Assembly (NCBI RefSeq): GCF_001514145.1
Contig: NZ_KQ948668.1
Coordinates: 124,001 to 188,000, forward strand
Reading direction: 5' to 3'
DNA length: 64,000 nt
DNA from: Streptomyces canus
Lineage (GTDB): Bacteria; Actinomycetota; Actinomycetes; Streptomycetales; Streptomycetaceae
The notes below the pieces were generated by a model. The model saw only the letters and a list, made by a program, of their open reading frames with translations. It was not told the origin of the DNA and did not search any database. Shown here one piece after another: positions 48,880 to 56,837 of the stretch (position 1 is the first letter of the stretch; each line of letters begins with the position of its first letter). The position numbers were made by a program, and so were the translations under genes.

Positions 48880-50470
48880 CCTCCCGCAGCCCACCGTCCA
48901 GCATCAGCCAGCGTGTGATGCCGATCGACTCCAGGAACGGCAGGTCGTGACTGGCCACGACCAGCGCGCCCTCGTACGACTCCAGGGCCGAGGTCAGTTG
49001 CCGCACGCTCGCCATGTCGAGGTTGTTCGTCGGCTCGTCGAGCATGAGCAGCTGAGGTGCGGGCTCCGCCAGCATCAGCGCGGCCAGGGCCGCCCGGAAG
49101 CGTTCGCCGCCGGACAGCGTCGACGCCTGCTGGTCGGCCCGGGCGCCCCGGAACAGGAAGCGGGCGAGACGGGCCCGCACCCGGTTGTTGGTGGCGCCCG
49201 GCGCGAACCGGGCCACGTTCTCGGCGACCGACAGCTCGCCGTCGAGGACGTCCAGGCGCTGGGGCAGGAAGCGGAGCGGGACATGGGCCGTCGCCTCGCC
49301 CGACACCGGCTCCAGTTCCCCGGCGATCGTGCGCAGCAGCGTCGTCTTGCCCGCGCCGTTGCGCCCGATCAGCGCGACCCGCTCGGGGCCCCGCAGATCG
49401 AGGCCGCCCTTCACCCGTGCGCCGTAGGCGAGTTCCAGGTCCATGAGGGTCAGCACCGTACGGCCCGGCGGCACGGCCGTGTACGGCAGGTCGACGCGGA
49501 TCTCGTCGTCGTCCCGTACGGCCTCCACCGCCTCGTCGAGCCGGTCCTTGGCCTCGGCGAGTTTCTCCTCGTGCATGATGCGATGCTTGCCCGCGGACTC
49601 CTGCGCCGACCGCTTGCGCGCCCCCATGACGATCTTCGGCTCGCGCTTCTGCTCGAACATCTTCTGGCCGTACCGCTTGCGCCGGGCCAACTTGACCTGA
49701 GCATCAACCAGTTCGCGTTTCTGCTTGCGGAAGTCGGACTCGGCGACCCGCACCATCCGCTCCGCCGCGTCCTGTTCGACGGCCAGAGCCTCCTCGTAGG
49801 CGGAGAAGTTGCCGCCGTACCAGGTGACCTCCCCGGAGCGCAGATCGGCGATCTGGTCGACCAGGTCGAGGAGTTCGCGGTCGTGGCTGACCACGACCAT
49901 GACCCCCGGCCAGGAGGCGACGGCCGTGTACAGGCGCCTGCGGGCGTACAGGTCGAGGTTGTTGGTGGGCTCGTCGAGAAGCAGGACGTCCGGGCGGCGC
50001 AGCAGCAGCGCCGCCAGCCGCAGCAGCACCGACTCGCCGCCCGAGACCTCGCCGATCCCGCGGTCCAACTCGATGTGGCCGAGCCCGAGTTCGCCGAGGG
50101 TGGCCAGGGCCCGCTCCTCCACGTCCCAGTCGTCACCGACCGTCTCGAAGTGCTCCTCGGCCACGTCACCCGCCTCGATGGCGTGCAGGGCGGCGCGCTG
50201 CGCGGCGATGCCGAGCGCCTCGTCGACCTTCAGGCCGGTGTCGAGCGTGACGTTCTGCGGGAGGTAACCGACCTCGCCCGCCACCCGTACGGCACCGTCG
50301 GCCGGGGTGAGTTCACCGGCGATGAGCTTCAACAGGGTTGATTTTCCTGACCCGTTGACGCCGACGAGACCGGTCCGGCCGGGGCCGAAGGCGATGTCGA
50401 GGCCCTCGAAGACAGGGGTGCCGTCGGGCCAGGAGAAGGCGAGCGAGGTGCAGGTGATGGAAGTAGACAT
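48848..50470 (-). CDS. ABC-F family ATPase
   Basis: The 540-aa soluble protein has two ABC domains without membrane parts. Walker A motifs are GVNGSGKST and GRNGAGKTT, signatures are VSGGESVLL and LSGGERFRA, and both Walker B/D-loops read LLDEPTNNLD or MLDEPTNNLD. A basic interdomain linker (about 255-325: KQKRELVDAQVKLARRKRYG) would reach the ribosome. ABC-F proteins clear antibiotics from or modulate the ribosome. The ATG at 50470 follows GGAG. The leader of about 200 nt has hairpin-forming sequence, so attenuation is possible. Confidence 0.93.
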   Translation of the reverse strand: MSTSITCTSLAFSWPDGTPVFEGLDIAFGPGRTGLVGVNGSGKSTLLKLIAGELTPADGAVRVAGEVGYLPQNVTLDTGLKVDEALGIAAQRAALHAIEAGDVAEEHFETVGDDWDVEERALATLGELGLGHIELDRGIGEVSGGESVLLRLAALLLRRPDVLLLDEPTNNLDLYARRRLYTAVASWPGVMVVVSHDRELLDLVDQIADLRSGEVTWYGGNFSAYEEALAVEQDAAERMVRVAESDFRKQKRELVDAQVKLARRKRYGQKMFEQKREPKIVMGARKRSAQESAGKHRIMHEEKLAEAKDRLDEAVEAVRDDDEIRVDLPYTAVPPGRTVLTLMDLELAYGARVKGGLDLRGPERVALIGRNGAGKTTLLRTIAGELEPVSGEATAHVPLRFLPQRLDVLDGELSVAENVARFAPGATNNRVRARLARFLFRGARADQQASTLSGGERFRAALAALMLAEPAPQLLMLDEPTNNLDMASVRQLTSALESYEGALVVASHDLPFLESIGITRWLMLDGGLREVTPEALEFPA

Positions 50471-50691
50471 ACGAGTCTCCGCGGTTGCTCGAAGCGAGAA
50501 GGGGCAAACGCGTATCGAGACACCCGCGGCGACGGAGGCCAGAGAGGAAACCGGAGGGCGGGGACAGGGCCCGGCTCGTCGGAACGGCTCGTGTGCCGAG
50601 GTCGCACGCAGTGCACACACCACAGGTGTGTGACACGGTGTCTCAGGACCTCAGACGAGCAACGTCCTTCTCCGATCGACGACAACAGAAC

Positions 50692-50703
50692 CGTTGTACA
50701 ACG
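50692..50703. promoter_or_regulatory. Palindrome CGTTGTACAACG between ABC-F and GPP34 genes
   Basis: A perfect 12-bp palindrome about 220 bp before the ABC-F start and 52 bp before the GPP34 start, overlapping the likely divergent promoters. The AT-rich centre suits a TetR or MarR site. No regulator gene is adjacent. Confidence 0.5.
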
Positions 50704-50754
50704 TACGAGGCGGCCGCAGGGCTGTCAACGAGTTAATGCTCCCCAGGAGGCCCC

Positions 50755-51402
50755 GTGCCCGTCGGTCCGCTCTCCCTGCCGGCCCACCTCTACCTGCTGG
50801 CCTGGGACACCTCGAAGTCCGATGTCACCGGTGCCACCCGGATCCCCCAGCTGGTCCGGGCCGGTGCGCTCACCGAGCTGGCCCAGCGCGGGCTGCTCCT
50901 CGACGACGACGGCATCGCGACCCCGGTCGACATGGACGCGTCCACCGGTGACGCCGTCCTGGACGGGCTTCTCGAACTGGTCCGCGAATCCCGGCCGCAC
51001 CGGTGGCGGTCCTGGGTGACGCTGCACACCCGGATCACCCTGGACGCCGTACGGGAACAACTCGCCGCCGGGGGATGGCTGCGGGCGCGGAAGAGGCGGG
51101 CCCTGGGGCTTTTCCCCACGGTCGAGTACGACCTGGCGCGCCCGGCCGCGGTGGAGGCGCTCCAGGAGGAGGCGCGGGGGATCCTGCGGGGGCCGGTCCC
51201 GGCCGTGGACCTCTCCGACCGGGACGCGGCCGTCGTCGCGCTCGCGGCCGCCGCCGGGCTGAGGACCCTGCTGCCCCGCAAGGAGTCGCACGGCACCCGG
51301 GCGGAGGAGCTGATCGAGCGCAGCGGGCAGGCGGCCCCGGCACTGCGGAAGGTCGTCCAAGAGCTGCGCGGGGCGGTGACGGAGGCCTCGGCCGGGGCCT
51401 GA
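50755..51402 (+). CDS. GPP34 (GOLPH3-like) phosphoprotein
   Basis: A 215-aa protein of the GPP34/GOLPH3 family: LSLPAHLYLLAWD at the start, LAQRGLLLDDDGI, then RARKRRALGLFPTVEYDL as the beta-loop. In eukaryotes the family binds phosphatidylinositol 4-phosphate; many copies exist in Streptomyces with unknown role. The GTG at 50755 has a near-perfect CCAGGAGG ribosome site. No membrane segment is present. Confidence 0.9.
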   Translation: MPVGPLSLPAHLYLLAWDTSKSDVTGATRIPQLVRAGALTELAQRGLLLDDDGIATPVDMDASTGDAVLDGLLELVRESRPHRWRSWVTLHTRITLDAVREQLAAGGWLRARKRRALGLFPTVEYDLARPAAVEALQEEARGILRGPVPAVDLSDRDAAVVALAAAAGLRTLLPRKESHGTRAEELIERSGQAAPALRKVVQELRGAVTEASAGA

Positions 51403-51442
51403 ACACCGGCATGGCCGCAACCGGGGAGGACCTCACCCTGGA

Positions 51443-51571
51443 GCTCTGGAGCGGGCCGCCGCCTCCCTCGCCTCGGGTGCCGACGGGATCTTCGTCCCCG
51501 GGGCCGTCGACCCGGAGACCGTCGAACTCCTCGCCGACTGCGTGGACGGACCGCTGAACGTCATGGCGTAG
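51443..51571 (+). pseudogene. Remnant of an isocitrate lyase / PEP mutase family gene
   Basis: A 42-codon frame after the GPP34 gene reads ALERAAASLASGADGIFVPG, then VDPETVELLADCVDGPLNVMA, ending in TAG at 51569. This is the barrel segment typical of PEP mutase/oxaloacetate hydrolase-like proteins (about 250-280 aa). The rest of the gene is missing. No start codon or ribosome site fits, so it is a deletion relic. Confidence 0.75.
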
Positions 51572-51631
51572 GACGCGCCGGCCGACGGGCTCGAACCACG
51601 GCGACCTCAACGCCCTCCTCGGTGGCCCGCC

Positions 51632-52048
51632 TCAGTAGGCGTCCCGCATCAGTTCCGCCAGGTCGTGGTCGAGGTCGAGCTGGAGGTGCTCCAGGCCGGT
51701 CGGCACCAGGTCGTTCGTCGCCTCCAGGAACCGGCGCAGCTCACCCGTGCGTACATGCACGACGGCGGTGCCCTCGGGGGCGTGGAACTCGAGAACGGTG
51801 CGGTCGTAGCCGTACGGCCGCACCCGGACGTCGCCGTGGCCATCGGGCTCGTGCAGGCCGGTGGTGAGCAGATCGCGGCTGAAGGTCCAGCAGACCTCGA
51901 CCCCCTCCAGGGTGGCCGGGGCGGGGAAGGTCATACGGACCGCGAACGGATCGCAGCGGTCGTAGTGCAATGTGGCGGGAATGCTCGGCATCCGCGGTGC
52001 CGCGGCGACGAGACGGGCCTCGACGGGCTGCTCGATGACGGTGGACAA
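51632..52048 (-). CDS. SsgA-like sporulation and cell division protein (SALP)
   Basis: The 138-aa protein has the SsgA-family pattern: VIEQPVEARLV, SIPATLHYDRCDPFAVRMTFP, GVEVCWTFSRDLL and VLEFHAPEGTAVVHVRTGEL. SALPs control septum placement, peptidoglycan remodelling and spore maturation in sporulating actinomycetes. I choose a TTG start at 52048, preceded by GGGAG, because family members begin directly before STVIEQ; upstream in-frame sequence is not conserved. This gene is strong evidence for Streptomyces or a near relative. Confidence 0.9.
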   Translation of the reverse strand: MSTVIEQPVEARLVAAAPRMPSIPATLHYDRCDPFAVRMTFPAPATLEGVEVCWTFSRDLLTTGLHEPDGHGDVRVRPYGYDRTVLEFHAPEGTAVVHVRTGELRRFLEATNDLVPTGLEHLQLDLDHDLAELMRDAY

Positions 52049-52289
52049 CGCCTTGCTCCCTTGTGACGGCCGGTGGGGCTTCGGAGTGAGGACGGGCACT
52101 GGAAGAGACGACGGAATGAGCCAATCCGTGTACACGAAAGTCGAGTGACCTCTGTCACCGTCTTCATGCACAGGTGTGATTCAGTCCTCTTCCCGTGCCC
52201 CGAGAGGCAGTTGTGGCGATCCCGCACGACCGGGCCGACGGCCGAGGGCATCTGGACGGCGCCGGGAGCGTGGGCTAGCTTCGCCCGCC

Positions 52290-53402
52290 ATGAGGCGCTT
52301 GGGGAACACGCGAGGCAAGAGACGGCTGGGCCTGACGAGCCGCACCATCGCCGTGGGGGTGGCCTGTGCGGCGGCGTTGGCCGCCCTGGCCGCCGTACCG
52401 GCCCAGGCACACGGTCCCGACGGCCGCACCCCGCACTGGGAGCTCAAGGACACCGGCACCCCCGAGGTGCGGTTCCGCGGGCTGTCGGCCGTCAGCAGGG
52501 ACACCGCCTGGCTGGCCGGTACCCAGGGCACCGTGCTGCGCACCACGGACGGCGGGGCGAGCTGGCGAAACGTCTCGCCCCCCGGCACCGCCGAACTCCA
52601 GTTCCGCGACATCGAGTCCTTCGACGCGCGCCGGGCCGTGGTCCTGGCCATCGGAGAGGGCGAGGCGTCCCGCGTGTACCGCACCGACGACGGCGGCGCG
52701 ACCTGGACCGAGTCCTTCCGCAACACCGACGCCAAGGCCTTCTACGACTGCCTCACCTTCTTCGACCACCGCCACGGCCTCGCCATGAGCGACCCGGTGG
52801 ACGGGAAGTTCCGCATCCTGTCGACCTCCGACGGCGGCCGCTCCTGGAAGGTGCTGCCGAACACCGGGATGCCGGCCGCGCTCGACGGCGAGGCCGGCTT
52901 CGCGGCGAGCGGGCAGTGCCTGGTCAGCTCCGGGCCGCGGGACGTCTGGCTGGCCACCGGCGGGGCGGCACGCGCGCGTGTACTGCACTCCGCCGACCGG
53001 GGGCTGACCTGGACGGCCTCCGACACACCGATCCCGGCGGGTGACCCGGCCAAGGGTGTCTTCGCGCTGGCCTTCCGCGACCGCGCGCACGGACTCGCGG
53101 TCGGCGGCGACTACCGCCCCGACCAGAGCTCGCCGCAGGCCGCAGCCCGAACCGGCGACGGGGGCGCCGCCTGGCGGCCCGCCGCAGCCCCGGTGAACGG
53201 CTACCGCTCCGGAGTGGCCTGGCTCCCGCACAGCCGCACCGCCGCTCTCGCGGTCGGCCCCACCGGCACCGACCTCACCAGGGACGGCGGCCGGACCTGG
53301 CGGACCGTCGACACCGGCTCGTACGACACCGTGGACTGCACGGTCGACGGCGGCTGCTGGGCGGCCGGGGAGAAGGGACGGGTGGCACGTCTGGAGGGCT
53401 GA
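52290..53402 (+). CDS. Secreted BNR/YCF48-type beta-propeller protein
   Basis: A 370-aa exported protein. The signal peptide ends near AQA-HG (40/41). The mature part contains repeated BNR-type blades (TTDGGASWRNV, TDDGGATWTES, TSDGGRSWKVL, RDGGRTWRTV), giving a propeller related to the photosystem II assembly factor YCF48 and sialidases. No catalytic residues of a sialidase are apparent. TAGCTT ends 8 nt before the ATG and there is no ribosome site, so the transcript is probably leaderless. Often annotated as oxidoreductase in Streptomyces; the true function is unknown. Confidence 0.85.
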   Translation: MRRLGNTRGKRRLGLTSRTIAVGVACAAALAALAAVPAQAHGPDGRTPHWELKDTGTPEVRFRGLSAVSRDTAWLAGTQGTVLRTTDGGASWRNVSPPGTAELQFRDIESFDARRAVVLAIGEGEASRVYRTDDGGATWTESFRNTDAKAFYDCLTFFDHRHGLAMSDPVDGKFRILSTSDGGRSWKVLPNTGMPAALDGEAGFAASGQCLVSSGPRDVWLATGGAARARVLHSADRGLTWTASDTPIPAGDPAKGVFALAFRDRAHGLAVGGDYRPDQSSPQAAARTGDGGAAWRPAAAPVNGYRSGVAWLPHSRTAALAVGPTGTDLTRDGGRTWRTVDTGSYDTVDCTVDGGCWAAGEKGRVARLEG

Positions 53403-53452
53403 GGGGCGGAGTGTGGGTACCCGGTCGCCGATGGCGAAAGGAGTGATCCCCT

Positions 53453-53782
53453 ATGCCGGCCGGTTCGAGCTCCAAGCGCGAGCGTCAGTACGAGCACATC
53501 AAGGAGAGCGTCCAGGACCGGGGCGAGAGCACCGGACGGGCCAAGGAGATCGCGGCGCGGACGGTCAACAAGGAACGCGCCCGGTCCGGCGAGTCCAAGA
53601 CCGTCGGCCGCACCTCGACCCAGGACATGTCCTCGGGCAAGCGGGGCGGCCGGCGGTCCGGCACGGGCTCCCAGGGGCCGACCTACGACCAGCTCTACGA
53701 GGAGGCCAAACGCAAGGGCGTCAAGGGCCGTTCGGACATGAACAAGAGCCGGCTCCAGCGTGCCCTGGACGGCAAGGGCTGA
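53453..53782 (+). CDS. Small basic 'plasmid stabilization'-like protein
   Basis: A 109-aa charged protein: RERQYEHIKESVQDRG near the start, AKEIAARTVNKERARSGES, and a C-terminal SAP/Rho-N-like motif (YDQLYEEAKRKGVKGRSDMNKSRLQRAL). Homologues are common chromosomal genes in actinobacteria despite the name. The C-terminal motif suggests nucleic acid binding. AAGGAG lies 10 nt before the ATG. Confidence 0.85.
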   Translation: MPAGSSSKRERQYEHIKESVQDRGESTGRAKEIAARTVNKERARSGESKTVGRTSTQDMSSGKRGGRRSGTGSQGPTYDQLYEEAKRKGVKGRSDMNKSRLQRALDGKG

Positions 53783-53785
53783 CCC

Positions 53786-54082
53786 TCAGTCCAGGGTCTC
53801 GCGGTACTCCTCCAGCGCGGGGGCCGTCTTCGTCGCGGCGAACTCGGTGACGCGGTACGCGCACACCCCGGCCACGACGAACGGGTCACCCGCGACGGTC
53901 TCCTGGATCCGCGCGCGGTCCTCCGCGACGGCGATGATCACCCCGCCGTCGCGGGGGTTCTTGCGCCCGGACGCCAGGAAGACGCCGCGCCCGTACTGCT
54001 CGTCCAGCCAGGCGACATGCGCCGGCAGCACGGCGTCCACGGCATCGAGCGGGGCGGTGTAGGTCAGCTCCAGTACGAACAT
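53786..54082 (-). CDS. YCII-related domain protein
   Basis: This 98-aa YCII-fold protein (MFVLELTYTAPLDAVDAVLP, AHVAWL with the conserved His, GDPFVVAGV with the conserved Asp) resembles stand-alone YciI. Some relatives are dehydrochlorinases or hydrolases; most are unassigned. It is convergent with the preceding gene and divergent from endonuclease V. Confidence 0.87.
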   Translation of the reverse strand: MFVLELTYTAPLDAVDAVLPAHVAWLDEQYGRGVFLASGRKNPRDGGVIIAVAEDRARIQETVAGDPFVVAGVCAYRVTEFAATKTAPALEEYRETLD

Positions 54083-54124
54083 GATCGCGAGGGTACGCCG
54101 TCCCGCCGTACCCTCGTCCCCACC

Positions 54125-54814
54125 ATGACGACCGTAGACATTCCCGCGGGCTGGCCCGCGACCGAGGAGCAGGCCCGCGCGGTCCAGGACGAGTTGAGGG
54201 CGAGGACGGTCCTCGACGAGCCCGGCCCGCCCCCCGGCACCGGCCATGTCACCGGGGTCGACGTGGCCTACGACGACGAACGGGACGTCGTCGCGGCGGC
54301 GGCCGTCGTGCTGGACGCGGCGACGCTGGACGTCGTCGCCGAGGCCACGGCCGTCGGGCGGATCTCCTTTCCGTACGTCCCCGGCCTGCTCGCGTTCCGC
54401 GAGATCCCCACGGTCCTCGCCGCCCTCGGCGCCCTGCCGGATCCGCCCGGCCTGGTCGTCTGCGACGGCTACGGCCTCGCCCATCCCCGCCGCTTCGGCC
54501 TCGCGAGCCACCTGGGCGTGCTCACCGGTCTGCCGACGATCGGCGTCGCCAAGAACCCGTTCGCCTTCACCTACGACGATCCCGGCGCCCGGCGTGGCGC
54601 GTGGGCACCGCTGCTGGCGGACGCGCAGGAGGTGGGCCGGGCCCTGCGGACCCGCGAGGCCGTGAAGCCGGTCTTCGTCTCGGTCGGCCACCGCGTGAGC
54701 CTCGACAACGCCTGCGCCCACACCCTCGCCCTCACGCCGGCGTACCGGCTCCCGGAGACGACCCGCAGGGCGGACGCGCTGTGCCGGAAGGCGCTGCGGG
54801 AGGCGACCGCCTGA
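54125..54814 (+). CDS. nfi: Endonuclease V
   Basis: A 229-aa repair nuclease that cuts DNA near deaminated bases (inosine). Active-site motifs are VTGVDVAYDD, YVPGLLAFREIP, VCDGYGLAHPRRFGLASHLG and TIGVAKNPF, with the wedge region in the first third. TACCCT ends about 10 nt before the ATG and there is no ribosome site, so leaderless translation is likely. It is divergent from the YCII gene, 42 bp away. Confidence 0.93.
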   Translation: MTTVDIPAGWPATEEQARAVQDELRARTVLDEPGPPPGTGHVTGVDVAYDDERDVVAAAAVVLDAATLDVVAEATAVGRISFPYVPGLLAFREIPTVLAALGALPDPPGLVVCDGYGLAHPRRFGLASHLGVLTGLPTIGVAKNPFAFTYDDPGARRGAWAPLLADAQEVGRALRTREAVKPVFVSVGHRVSLDNACAHTLALTPAYRLPETTRRADALCRKALREATA

Positions 54815-54912
54815 CCGCGCTCCAGGAGCGGACCGAGCCAGGGGGACTGAGTACGTCGTCTGAGTACCTGTACGGATGTGCGCACCCCGGTGCGATCGGC
54901 AGGCTGTCCCGC

Positions 54913-55071
54913 ATGACGACGCACCGCATGACCCACCGTTCTCCCAAGCCCCTCGCCGACCCCAACCGGCCCGTCGAGCGTGCGGTGACCGCCGCGCTGG
55001 TCCTCGGTGTGCTCGCGGGACTCGGCTGGATAGCGGGGATGATCTACACGGTGGCCGGCTGGTCCTTCTGA
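54913..55071 (+). CDS. 52-aa single-pass membrane protein
   Basis: A short gene with a hydrophilic start (THRMTHRSPKPLADPNRP) and one hydrophobic helix (about 26-50: AALVLGVLAGLGWIAGMIYT). It fits neatly between endonuclease V and the convergent reductase gene and has Streptomyces codon use. Small membrane proteins of this form are widespread in the genus; the function is unknown. Confidence 0.65.
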   Translation: MTTHRMTHRSPKPLADPNRPVERAVTAALVLGVLAGLGWIAGMIYTVAGWSF

Positions 55072-55078
55072 CGCGTGC

Positions 55079-56257
55079 TCACCGGCTCGACGCCACCCGG
55101 AAGGTGATTCCGGCCCGTCGCAGCCGCTCGATCAGCGCGTCCCCCATCGCCACCGCCGTCGTGACCTGACCGGTGGTCTCCGGCAGGTCGTCGAAGGCCA
55201 GGGACAGCGCCGACTCGGCGAACATCTTCGCCGTCTCGTCGTATCCCGGGTCGCCGCCCGCGACCTCGGTGAACACCCGGCGCCCACCGCCCTCGCCGAC
55301 GAAGCGCACGGTGAACCAGCTCTTCGCCCGTTTCTCGGGGCTCGGCCCGTCACCCGGCTTGACCCGGTTGGACAGCCAGCGCCGGGCGGGCGGCACCTGG
55401 GCCGCCGCGAACAGCGCGCCCACGGCCGCGACCCCGCCCACCGCCATGGGCAGCCGCCGTACCGCCGCGTAGTGGCGGTAGCGGAAGTCGGGGCCGTAGC
55501 GCTCGAGGGCCTTGGCGGAGCGGCGGACGATCTGCGCGTCGATGGTCGGCAGGGGCAGGGCCCAGGCGCCGATCTCCTGGGCGTACCGCGGTGTTCCGGT
55601 CGGCGCGGTGGCCCGTCGGCCCACCAGGCGCGGCTCGTGCCGTCCGCGGTCCCGTGCGGCGGCGATCATCTGCCGGCCCCGCGCGAACTGGTTCAACGCC
55701 GAGGCGAACGTCCCGCCGGAGAAGGTGGCGTCGGCGGTCACGAACCCGTCGACGGTCAGCGGCACGCCCTCCGGCAGCTGCCGGACCGTGAAGTACGCCC
55801 CCAGGTCGTGCGGGATCGAGTCGAACCCGCACGCGTGCACCAGCCGTGCGCCGGTCTCACGCGCGCGTGCGTCGTGCCGGACGTACATCAGGTCCACGAA
55901 CTCCGGCTCGCCCGAGAGGTCGAGATAGTCCGTACCCGTGTCCGCGCAGGCGGCGACGAGCTCCTCGCCGTACGTCAGATAGGGGCCGACCGTCGTGGCG
56001 ACCACGCGCGCCTGGTCGGCGAGGGCGCGCAGCGACTCCGGGTCCGAGACGTCGGCCGTGAGCACCCCGACGGCCGTGCCCTTGGGCAGCTTCTCGCGCA
56101 GTGCCCGGAGCTTGTCCTCGCTGCGGCCGGCGATCGCCCAGCGCAGATCCTCCGGGCCGTGTGCGGCGAGGTACTCCGCGGTGAGCACTCCCGCGAAACT
56201 GGTCGCTCCGAAGAGCACGATGTCGTAGGGACGGTCCGCCCTTTTCAGCCTGCTCAT
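55079..56257 (-). CDS. Saccharopine dehydrogenase-like / trans-acting enoyl reductase family protein
   Basis: The 392-aa protein has an N-terminal NAD(P) fold (DIVLFGATSFAGVLTAEYLA), TVGPYLTYGEELVAAC and HACGFDSIPHDLGA, matching saccharopine dehydrogenase-like reductases such as mycobacterial trans-acting enoyl reductase. A hydrophobic helix lies near residue 295. Ribosome site AGGAG precedes ATG 56257. It probably reduces a lipid or polyketide intermediate, but no synthase is nearby. Confidence 0.87.
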   Translation of the reverse strand: MSRLKRADRPYDIVLFGATSFAGVLTAEYLAAHGPEDLRWAIAGRSEDKLRALREKLPKGTAVGVLTADVSDPESLRALADQARVVATTVGPYLTYGEELVAACADTGTDYLDLSGEPEFVDLMYVRHDARARETGARLVHACGFDSIPHDLGAYFTVRQLPEGVPLTVDGFVTADATFSGGTFASALNQFARGRQMIAAARDRGRHEPRLVGRRATAPTGTPRYAQEIGAWALPLPTIDAQIVRRSAKALERYGPDFRYRHYAAVRRLPMAVGGVAAVGALFAAAQVPPARRWLSNRVKPGDGPSPEKRAKSWFTVRFVGEGGGRRVFTEVAGGDPGYDETAKMFAESALSLAFDDLPETTGQVTTAVAMGDALIERLRRAGITFRVASSR

Positions 56258-56347
56258 GACACTCCTGGATCCCGCCGCGCGCCGTTGTCGGTGGCCGAGG
56301 CTAGCGTGAAGACTGCGGAGCCCGACGACGAGGCCGGAGGTGGGACG

Positions 56348-56728
56348 GTGGCCGTGCCCAGGAACGCCCTGCAGACGTGGGAGAAGGTGCGCGAATTCGC
56401 GCTGGGGCTGCCGGGTACCACGGAGGAGTTCCCCTGGGGCGAGACCGTCGCCAAGGTCAACAAGAAGGTCTTCGTCTTCCTGGGAGTGAGCGACGGCAGC
56501 TACCCGATGGGCGTCACGGTGAAGCTCAAGGACGCGGAGGCCCACGCCCACGCACTGACCTCCCCGGGCGCCGAGCCCGCCGGGTACGGACTGGGCAAGG
56601 CCGGCTGGGTGCGCGTCCCGCTCGCGGAGAAGGGCTCCCCGGCGGCGGACCTGCTGTGCGACTGGGTCGAGGAGAGCTACCGCGCGATCGCGCCGAAGCG
56701 GCTGATAGCGGAGCTCGACGCCCGGTGA
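56348..56728 (+). CDS. MmcQ/YjbR-family protein
   Basis: A 126-aa protein of the MmcQ/YjbR double-wing fold: EKVREFALGLPGTTEEFPWG at the start, KVFVFLGV, and GLGKAGWVRVPLAEKG. The fold resembles DNA-binding proteins but the role is unknown. The GTG at 56348 has GGAGG about 8 nt upstream. Other GTGs at 56306 and 56354 are possible starts. Confidence 0.85.
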   Translation: MAVPRNALQTWEKVREFALGLPGTTEEFPWGETVAKVNKKVFVFLGVSDGSYPMGVTVKLKDAEAHAHALTSPGAEPAGYGLGKAGWVRVPLAEKGSPAADLLCDWVEESYRAIAPKRLIAELDAR

Positions 56729-56746
56729 CCGGGCCCATAATTGGCT

Positions 56747-56754
56747 AAGCGCTT
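56747..56754. promoter_or_regulatory. AAGCGCTT palindrome in the beta-oxidation promoter
   Basis: TAAGCGCTTGCTCGC lies about 84 bp before the CoA-transferase start. The AAGCGCTT palindrome with flanking T and GC is typical of TetR-type operators in front of acyl-CoA dehydrogenase operons of actinobacteria. Only one short copy is seen. Confidence 0.4.
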
Positions 56755-56837
56755 GCTCGCTCAGGTCTTGTGTCCACTGGAACGCGTTCATAGCATCACT
56801 GGTGTTACATCAGTTGTGTCACGCCAATGGGGGCTGG

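Noticed and set aside
50313..50636. Possible leader peptide overlapping the ABC-F start
   Set aside because: The frame runs deep into the ABC-F gene, has no ribosome site at its GTG and no conserved pattern, so it was not called a gene.
52145..52158. GTGAC-CTCT-GTCAC inverted repeat upstream of the SsgA-like gene
   Set aside because: Arms are only 5 bp and there is no adjacent regulator or second copy, so it was not called an operator.
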